This document shows, one piece after another, positions 7,456 through 12,665 of a stretch of DNA of 12,665 nucleotides. The translations under genes and the position numbers were made by a program. Below the pieces are notes generated by a model. The model saw only the letters and a program-made list of their open reading frames with translations. It did not search any database and was not told the origin of the DNA. This DNA is from CAZDDI01 sp964504195 (GTDB taxonomy: Bacteria; Chloroflexota; Anaerolineae; B4-G1; SLSP01), in assembly GCA_964504195.1 (NCBI GenBank), contig CAZDDI010000089.1:1-12665 (forward strand), in the 5' to 3' direction. Each line of letters opens with the position of its first letter. Position 1 is the stretch's first letter.

Positions 7456-8202
7456 ATGTCTAAAATCACCGATTGGTCTGCTGTGATAACCATCCGCGCT
7501 TTTTGGGCCGGGTATTACGTCACGCACATAGATTTCGACGAAGAAGAGGATGATTTCGCGGTTTTGAAGGACATCTTCGGCTGTGATATGACCACGTTCA
7601 CCGCTTTCGACCGGGCGATCCATGGGCTTGACGCGGATCTGTTCGACGAAAGTCAAGCCGAGGACTGGAATGTGCTCACCATCCCCTTTCCCGCAGGTTA
7701 CGAGTGGCATATTAAGTTCGACAACGCGCCCGGCATCTATCACTACGTGGCACATCCCGCCTTCCCAGAGCGATTGCGTCTGGGCTATGACGATCCCCAT
7801 TTTAGGTTGCCCATCCTGCGCTGGGCCGAGGTCGCGCCGCTGGCGGCCTGCGCCCGGCGGCACGGCGGCGTCACCTTCGATCCGCGTGCGCTCTATCTGC
7901 TCTTCTATCCCCTGGCGACGCTGACCGCAACCGACGACCGCGCCGCCGCGCGGGACGAATTGACGCAAGCCTGGGCCGACTTCGGCCTGCTGCCGCCCGA
8001 CAAGGTCGCGCAGTTGGTGGAGCGGGTGACGTGGGTGGGTGAGGACATCCACTGGCGACGTGATGAGACGCTGGGTTGGATCACCGATGCTCGCCACAGC
8101 TACCGCAATCCAGAGAACGGTTGGACGCCGGAGGACTTCGCGCGATGGAACACCTTTCTGGCACAGGTGTTGCAGGAAACAATCTGGGAGCGTGGCAGAT
8201 GA
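7456..8202 (+). CDS. Unnamed immunity-type protein, family member B
   Basis: A 248-residue soluble protein whose ATG directly abuts the preceding TAG, with GGAGG at 7447-7451. It is a diverged paralogue of the 216-aa protein at 3559-4209. Trp7, Phe16-Trp17, Tyr20 and Phe27-Asp28 occupy identical positions, and the FRLPILRWAEVAPLAACA and LLFYPLATLTATDDR blocks match. Its C-terminus is longer, ending in an aromatic-rich region (GWTPEDFARWNTFLAQVL). Its stop overlaps the next start as ATGA. No named family is recognised. The presence of two copies in one immunity array suggests a real immunity family, but this is inference. Confidence 0.75.
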   Translation: MSKITDWSAVITIRAFWAGYYVTHIDFDEEEDDFAVLKDIFGCDMTTFTAFDRAIHGLDADLFDESQAEDWNVLTIPFPAGYEWHIKFDNAPGIYHYVAHPAFPERLRLGYDDPHFRLPILRWAEVAPLAACARRHGGVTFDPRALYLLFYPLATLTATDDRAAARDELTQAWADFGLLPPDKVAQLVERVTWVGEDIHWRRDETLGWITDARHSYRNPENGWTPEDFARWNTFLAQVLQETIWERGR

Positions 8203-8714
8203 CCACCAGGTCACAGGTCAGACATCCCGACGGCACGCTTTGTCTGGAGGGAACTGTCTCTCTGCCGCCGGATTTCCAACCCTGCTGCGACGTGTTCGCT
8301 GGGCACACCGCAACCTGCATCTACGATATTCGCTACGAGTGGTGGCCTAAATCTCGGGAATGGGTGATTGCTATCGCGGAAGCGGCGGGCGACGGGGGGA
8401 TTGTGATCAACTACTGCCCGCATTGCGGAGCGCTGCTGGTGGGCGACCAGTCTATGCCAGCTCAGGTGCGTGTGGATGTTGTCAGCGCGGTGGAGAAAGA
8501 GCGTTACTGGGGCGATGATCCACCGCAGTTCAATGAGATCGCCTTCACCGGCAACCGGAAAGGGCTGCGCTGGCTGGCGGGGCAAATTCTGCGCATAGCG
8601 GACGCCGAGCCGGGCATTCACACACATCTCGACCGGGAGGCGCACGCCCCGATATACACATCAGAAGCAGACTGGTGGTTGACGATAGCCATTGCAGAAG
8701 ACGCGGAGGTTTGA
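8199..8714 (+). CDS. Imm32-like protein with an N-terminal CxxC element
   Basis: A 171-residue protein starting at the ATG that overlaps the preceding TGA (ATGA). A longer frame from 8076 only re-reads the upstream gene. The N-terminal half contains strands leading to INYCPHCGALL, with Cys73-x-x-Cys76, a zinc-knuckle-like element common in small conflict-associated proteins. Additional cysteines (15, 29, 30, 40) could complete a metal site. The C-terminal 55 residues (FTGNRKGLRWLAGQILRIA, then HTHLD and ADWWLTIAIA) resemble the Imm32 immunity family as I remember it (GN.xGL..LA....HiHLD). Toxin partner unknown. The SUKH gene follows 2 bases after its stop. Confidence 0.6.
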   Translation: MTTRSQVRHPDGTLCLEGTVSLPPDFQPCCDVFAGHTATCIYDIRYEWWPKSREWVIAIAEAAGDGGIVINYCPHCGALLVGDQSMPAQVRVDVVSAVEKERYWGDDPPQFNEIAFTGNRKGLRWLAGQILRIADAEPGIHTHLDREAHAPIYTSEADWWLTIAIAEDAEV

Positions 8715-8716
8715 GT

Positions 8717-9679
8717 ATGGAAACACTTTGGCAACGCCTGGAACAATTTTTCGCCGCGCAGCAGTGGCCCGTCGCCCTGCGCCCCGGCGCGAGCGAGGTC
8801 GAGATCGCCGCCGTCGAGGCCGCACTCGGCCTACCCCTTCCCGCCGACCTGCGCACCTCGTTGCGTATCCACAATGGCGAGGACTGGCAGCAATGGCGGC
8901 AGTGCATCCGCTGGATGATTAGAGACACTTTTCTGTTGCCCCTGGATGAAATTCTGCGCCACTGGAATTTGCAACAGACCTATTACGCGCAATGGGGCGA
9001 GGAATTTGGCGACGAGTACCATGATCAAGACCGCATCCGCAACGTCATCTTTCACCCGCGCCGCATCCCCATTGCTAATGGCCTGGCCGAGGAAAGCGGC
9101 CTGTGGCTCGATTTCACGCCAGGACCGGCAGGCGTCGCCGGGCAGGTCATTATGGACATTACCGAATGCGAGTTCATCGTGCTCGCACCCACTTTCCGCG
9201 CTTTCCTCGTGCGCTATCTCGAATTGTTGGAAACCGGCGTCTACTTGTATGAGGCGGAGACCTACGGGTATGTCATCCCGCAAAACCTGGACGCGCTCCA
9301 CACTGGCGCAGTGCGCCTGGATGATTTCTACCGGCGGTTGTTTCCGCTAACGGCGCGCTACCGCCTGCGCTATTTTTTCGACGCCGGGTCGGGGGTGTGC
9401 CTGTGGAGTGGTAACAACGCGGCTCGTACCGACTACGGCATAGCAATCATATTGGAACAACTGCCACTACCTCCCGAAACACGCCAGGAAATGGAGCGGC
9501 TGATAACGTGGTATGACACCTCGCTAGATTGGAACGAACCTGCCGGGCCGACGCCGTGGTCGCCGGAAGAATGCGTGCGCTTTGGCAGGGCGGCGCGGGC
9601 GTTGCTGCAACGGCTACGTGTACAGTTGGGACCGGCCTATGAAGTGGTAGATGAATTCAAGGCGTTTTACGAGGCATAA
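8717..9679 (+). CDS. SUKH protein fused to a C-terminal uncharacterised domain
   Basis: A 320-residue protein; ATG 8717 follows GGAGG at 8705-8709 by 7 bases. Residues 1 to about 190 are a SUKH domain: ASEVEIAAVEAALGLPLPAD, SLRIHNGED, then IPIANGLAEESGLWLDFTPGP with GVAGQVIMDI. Residues from about 215 (RYRLRYFFDAGSGVCLWSGN) to the end form a second globular domain with LITWYDTSLDWNEPAGP and VVDEF. It resembles stand-alone small proteins I associate with immunity clusters, though I cannot give it a family name. The protein is much longer than the usual 150-220 residue SUKH protein, so it is a natural two-domain immunity protein or a gene fusion. Confidence 0.8.
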   Translation: METLWQRLEQFFAAQQWPVALRPGASEVEIAAVEAALGLPLPADLRTSLRIHNGEDWQQWRQCIRWMIRDTFLLPLDEILRHWNLQQTYYAQWGEEFGDEYHDQDRIRNVIFHPRRIPIANGLAEESGLWLDFTPGPAGVAGQVIMDITECEFIVLAPTFRAFLVRYLELLETGVYLYEAETYGYVIPQNLDALHTGAVRLDDFYRRLFPLTARYRLRYFFDAGSGVCLWSGNNAARTDYGIAIILEQLPLPPETRQEMERLITWYDTSLDWNEPAGPTPWSPEECVRFGRAARALLQRLRVQLGPAYEVVDEFKAFYEA

Positions 9680-9684
9680 CAAGC

Positions 9685-9834
9685 ATGAAAACTACAACTG
9701 AAGACCCTGTTGCCGCCGCAACCTATCCGGCTTTTCTGGAGCTCCAACACTTTCTCGATGCGCAGAATGTGACGGTTGTAAAATTCGCTCAAGACTTTGA
9801 GTTTTTCAGGAAATTCATCATTAAAACGGCTTGA
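9685..9834 (+). CDS. Small ORF, 49 aa, last of the immunity array
   Basis: ATG at 9685 lies 5 bases after the SUKH stop and runs 49 codons to TGA at 9832-9834. The product (TYPAFLELQHFLDAQN, then VVKFAQDFEFFRKFI) has the look of a protein N-terminus with two helices and may be the 5' stub of a longer gene cut off at about 9830. No strong Shine-Dalgarno is visible, although the end of the previous gene is purine-rich. Function unknown. Confidence 0.35.
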   Translation: MKTTTEDPVAAATYPAFLELQHFLDAQNVTVVKFAQDFEFFRKFIIKTA

Positions 9835-9964
9835 ACAGGCCCTTTATAGCCCTCAATTGAATAGAAGCCGGCTCTGTTTGAACGTTTTCATTCAAAAATA
9901 AGGTGACAAGCACCGCAGGCGCTATTGGCCCTAGCGGGTGTTGGCCCGCACATTAACAAATCTA
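9835..9964. other. Intergenic boundary between the immunity array and the minus-strand genes
   Basis: This 130-bp stretch separates convergent gene ends. It contains a short GC hairpin, GCGGG (9934-9938) with CCCGC (9945-9949), without a T-run on either side. An imperfect direct repeat around TTGGCC lies at 9925-9946. If the lipoprotein gene is an integron cassette, its own attC should sit here, but no R-box pair matching RYYYAAC and GTTRRRY is found. No tRNA or promoter is supported. Confidence 0.4.
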
Positions 9965-11857
9965 TTACTTCTCTGGAACATAGCGCAGCAGACCGCAACT
10001 TGCCCAACAACTACCCCAGAGTACACCGTCTGGCCCAAACGCGATTCTTGATACAGTTGCGCTTGTCATGCTGTCGTGAGGTAAGTGCGTTGTCCAAACT
10101 TCGCCATCAAATTCACTCAAACCACTCGCGGTTGCGAACCATACAGCTCCATTGGGGGCTACGGCCATGCCATAAACAGTGTTGTCTGCTAGTCCGTGTT
10201 CTGCGGAGAAGGTTGTCCAGGTTTCACCATCAAAATGATAAACGCCGCCCTTCACCGTGCCAACCCAGATGTCACCAGCCGGAGTCGCCAGAATGGATGT
10301 AATGGACTGCTCGTGTAAGCCGATCTCGTCAGTGAATAGCGTCCAAACATCCCCATCCAAGCGACCAATATCGCCCCAGGTATTACCCACCCAGATAGCG
10401 CCGTCTGGCGCAACCGCAATTGCAGTTACGAGTGAGGAAAACTTCTCTTCAGTTTCATACTTGCGAAGTGTCTCGCCGTCGAAACTATAAACGCCACCCC
10501 ATAATTCAGTGAACCAGGCTACGTTGTTGGCATCTACCGTAACAGAGAACCGACAATCTCCTGCCTCTGTAAAAGTTGTCCAGTTCTGACCGTCAAAGTG
10601 AGAGAGTCCCCCTCTAGGCGGAGGGCAAAGAATACAGCAATTGGCTGAGCCAGCCCACAGCGTACCATCGGGGGCCAACGCGAGAGAAGTTACCACATTG
10701 CTGGACAACCCGTCTTCTTCGGTGTAATGCGTCCAAGTCTCGCCATCAAAATGATGGACGCCATTATCTGTTCCCAACCACAGCCCGCCAGTGGTATCAA
10801 TAGCAACGGTCTTCACCGAATTAGGCCCTAAATAGTCATCGGTTCTGTAGCTGATCCATGCTTCCCCATCGAAGCGGGCAACACCAGCGTCCGCCATGCC
10901 AACCCACAATTCGCCATCAGGACTCTCAACTATGGAACTGACGTTGTTGCTTGGCAAGCCATGATCTTCATCATAAGTGGTCCAATGGTACCCGTCAAAT
11001 CGAGAAACGCCTGCATCTGTAGCAAACCATGCGCTTCCGTCAGAGGCGATGACCGCAGCATGGACGTTATTGTCTGCCAGGCCATCTTGCGTAGTGTAGG
11101 TTGTCCATAGCTGACCATCGAATCGAAATACCCCCAGCCCTACCTGGCCAGGGCCAGTATCTCGAGATGTGCTCCACACGCCATCTGGAGCTGCGGCAAG
11201 AACCTCGATGCTGGCAATGCCCGCTGGCCCATATTCCGGGAGCACGGAGATTGCATCATATCCGGTCCAATTTTCGCCATCGAAACGGGAAAGGTAATTC
11301 AGATTGTTAGTCCACAACGTACCATCAGAGGCTTGAGCAATGGCAGTTGGGGAACGAAATTCCGCTTGGGGAAACCAGGTCTGCCCCTCGAAGCGATAAA
11401 GGTGCGTTCCTCCAACCACAGCCCACACCGCCCCAGTGGAATTTACGGTTAATGAGGGCATAGAGATGAATGTGGGGCTATCGTTCATGCCATAGGTAGC
11501 CCAGGATTGCCCATTGAAGCGCGATAGGCCCGCGTATGTGCCAAACCAGATCGCGCCATCTGGCGCTACGGCTATTGATTGGACACGGTTACTGGCAAGC
11601 CCATCAAGTGTCGTATACCTTGCGTAAATTTGCTTTTTCACGTCCCACCTGATAACGCCTCCATCACCTCCGGCCCAGAGGTTTCCTTCGTGGTCGAACG
11701 CCATTGCGGATACATAGTTTGTGTTGGTGAATGTTGTCCAACCGGGAGGCCGTTGTAATAGCTCCTCAGGCGGAGGCGAAGGAGTCAGTGCGTTACATGC
11801 TAACGTGGAGAGCAGGAAGATTAGTATAAACAGCAATGTCCAAATAGACTTTTTCAC
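9965..11857 (-). CDS. Exported lipoprotein with 14 propeller (Reg_prop-type) repeats
   Basis: A 630-residue protein starting at a GTG (11857-11855) with AAAAGGAG at 11871-11864, spacer 6. The N-terminus MKKSIWTLLFILIFLLSTLAC is a lipoprotein signal with lipobox TLAC and Cys21 as the lipidated residue, followed by a Pro-rich linker. The rest is a chain of about 14 repeats of the form PDGxLWxGTxxGVxRFDGxxWTTYT..DGL, the two-component-regulator-propeller type. Fourteen repeats would make two seven-bladed propellers. Repeat 9 carries an insertion with CCILC, and the last repeat carries CWASC, possibly disulphide-forming. There is no kinase or regulator domain, so it is likely a surface-anchored binding or recognition protein. 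Codon use is more AT-rich than in the immunity genes. Confidence 0.9.
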   Translation of the reverse strand: MKKSIWTLLFILIFLLSTLACNALTPSPPPEELLQRPPGWTTFTNTNYVSAMAFDHEGNLWAGGDGGVIRWDVKKQIYARYTTLDGLASNRVQSIAVAPDGAIWFGTYAGLSRFNGQSWATYGMNDSPTFISMPSLTVNSTGAVWAVVGGTHLYRFEGQTWFPQAEFRSPTAIAQASDGTLWTNNLNYLSRFDGENWTGYDAISVLPEYGPAGIASIEVLAAAPDGVWSTSRDTGPGQVGLGVFRFDGQLWTTYTTQDGLADNNVHAAVIASDGSAWFATDAGVSRFDGYHWTTYDEDHGLPSNNVSSIVESPDGELWVGMADAGVARFDGEAWISYRTDDYLGPNSVKTVAIDTTGGLWLGTDNGVHHFDGETWTHYTEEDGLSSNVVTSLALAPDGTLWAGSANCCILCPPPRGGLSHFDGQNWTTFTEAGDCRFSVTVDANNVAWFTELWGGVYSFDGETLRKYETEEKFSSLVTAIAVAPDGAIWVGNTWGDIGRLDGDVWTLFTDEIGLHEQSITSILATPAGDIWVGTVKGGVYHFDGETWTTFSAEHGLADNTVYGMAVAPNGAVWFATASGLSEFDGEVWTTHLPHDSMTSATVSRIAFGPDGVLWGSCWASCGLLRYVPEK

Positions 11858-11883
11858 TACGAACTCCTTTTCTGAACTATGCC

Positions 11884-12010
11884 ACCCAACCGCTCGAAAT
11901 CATCTGCCGCCGATTTTACCAGCACAAATCACATTTCACCAAGCACAGCTTTACTCTGGACGCCGCGTGTGCCACGTTGACAGGCGGTCAGGTGAATTTT
12001 GTTGTTGGGT
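11884..12010 (-). repeat. Candidate integron attC recombination site, 127 bp
   Basis: The ends are exact complements that fit the integron core-site consensus: ACCCAAC (11884-11890, RYYYAAC) and GTTGGGT (12004-12010, GTTRRRY). Inside them, CGCTCG (11891-11896) faces TGTT (12000-12003) as an unpaired central spacer. Next, AAATCATCTGCCGCC (11897-11911) pairs with GGCGGTCAGGTGAATTT (11983-11999), leaving two extrahelical bases on the right-hand arm (one A at 11995/11996, and T11988) and one G-U wobble. The 71-base middle is a variable terminal loop. It sits 24 bp after the HEAT gene stop and 26 bp before the lipoprotein GTG, the spacing expected for cassette gene, attC, next cassette. Minus orientation is inferred from the gene direction. 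Confidence 0.7.
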
Positions 12011-12034
12011 GCTTAGTCATATAGCATTGTCGTG

Positions 12035-12665
12035 TCAGGGGCTAGACTTCAAAAATAATGCCGCCATGTGGCGAACTTCTACATGGTAATCAGCATGAGC
12101 CTTCTTGGCTACTTCAGGATTTGTGCTTCGGCTCTGTTGCCCCAAACTTCTAACAGCTTCCCACCGCAAGGCGGGGTTGGGGCTTTCACCTATCACCCCT
12201 TCTAACACTGTCACGATTTCCTTCAATGGAAATGCCTGAAATGCACGTAATAATTTCCACTTCAACAATAGATCATCATCACAAGCCTGATACGTGTCCA
12301 GTAATACCGAGGCTGAGTTCAGCACTTTTTTATAAAAAGAAATGTGTCCTATCGCATCTACAGCTTCCAAAACACTTTCGCGTTCACTTTCTAATATCAC
12401 CTTTTCCAAATAATTTATTGCTGGCACACCCACTTTTACTACTGTGCGGGCTGCAATATCTCGCGGTAAAGGGTAATTCTTCTTGTAAAACCCTTTCGTC
12501 GGTAATGCCTTATATTGATTCTCGCCTATTTTGCCCAACCAGCTTACCAAACAAGGCACAGATGCCTCCCCTATTTCTCCTAATGCTTCGCTCATGCTCA
12601 TCCGTGCATATAATGACTCTCCTGAAAGAAGTCGCACTTTAACACCACCCCATAGCCCGGCGGCG
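12035..12665 (-). CDS. HEAT-repeat protein, 5' partial
   Basis: The frame is open through the right edge, so the N-terminus is outside the window; the GTG at 12637 is internal. About 210 residues are visible, made of paired helices typical of HEAT or PBS-lyase-like repeats: SMSEALGEIGEASVPCLVSWLG, DIAARTVVKVGVPAINYLE, SVLEAVDAIGHISF and ALRWEAVRSLGQQS. Such proteins are alpha-solenoid interaction scaffolds. A run near the start (RMSMSEALGEIG, then YPLPRDIAAR) resembles HEAT proteins I recall from environmental bacteria and archaea. The gene is clearly more AT-rich than the left part of the window. The attC-like palindrome begins 24 bp after its stop codon, which makes it a candidate integron cassette gene. 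Confidence 0.75.
   Translation of the reverse strand, partial: AAGLWGGVKVRLLSGESLYARMSMSEALGEIGEASVPCLVSWLGKIGENQYKALPTKGFYKKNYPLPRDIAARTVVKVGVPAINYLEKVILESERESVLEAVDAIGHISFYKKVLNSASVLLDTYQACDDDLLLKWKLLRAFQAFPLKEIVTVLEGVIGESPNPALRWEAVRSLGQQSRSTNPEVAKKAHADYHVEVRHMAALFLKSSP

Noticed and set aside
6961..8214. Long minus-strand ORF of 417 codons
   Set aside because: It is antisense to the NADAR remnant, the following fragment and the 7456 gene, lacks family motifs, and arises from high-GC third-position bias.
9934..9949. GC hairpin as a terminator or attC for the lipoprotein gene
   Set aside because: The stem is only 5 bp with no T-run, and no R-box pair matching RYYYAAC/GTTRRRY is present nearby, so neither call is supported.
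1..12665. CRISPR array, tRNA, rRNA, transposase or integrase
   Set aside because: No regularly spaced repeats, RNA-gene patterns or recognisable recombinase motifs were seen on either strand.

Overview
The window looks like accessory DNA from a bacterium of the Chloroflexota (Anaerolineae or Caldilineae type). This is inferred from the style of the HerA-like ATPase at the left edge, the Reg_prop-type lipoprotein, the FGE-like protein and the high-GC codon use of the left three quarters. No rRNA, tRNA, CRISPR array, integrase or intact insertion sequence is visible.

Left edge (1-2900, + strand): the 3' part of a large HerA/FtsK-type ATPase gene that has lost its Walker A half to the window edge. 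It is followed by a short open fragment that looks like a gene remnant, then a WD40-repeat fragment with no convincing start. The two remnants meet at about 2210-2233.

Centre (2975-9834, + strand): a compact, co-directional array of immunity-type genes, many joined by ATGA or TAATG overlaps. It holds three different SUKH (SMI1/KNR4) proteins, one of them fused to an extra C-terminal domain. It also holds a protein with a CxxC element and an Imm32-like tail, and two diverged members of a family I cannot name. The rest is an unrecognised 265-aa protein, an FGE-like protein that lacks the active-site cysteine, and small ORFs. No toxin gene is present, so the layout fits a polyimmunity locus. Decay is visible inside it: the NADAR gene at 6718 has two in-frame stops, a one-base frameshift and a truncated 3' half, and runs straight into the 3' end of an unrelated gene.

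Right (9835-12665, - strand): base composition becomes more AT-rich and the coding strand switches. A lipoprotein with 14 beta-propeller repeats (probably two seven-bladed propellers) and a HEAT-repeat protein (truncated by the window edge) lie in the same orientation. The gap between them is filled almost exactly by a 127-bp imperfect palindrome. It has the hallmarks of an integron attC recombination site: perfectly complementary R boxes matching RYYYAAC/GTTRRRY, an unpaired central spacer, and L arms with two extrahelical bases. This suggests that the right side is part of a gene-cassette array next to the immunity locus.
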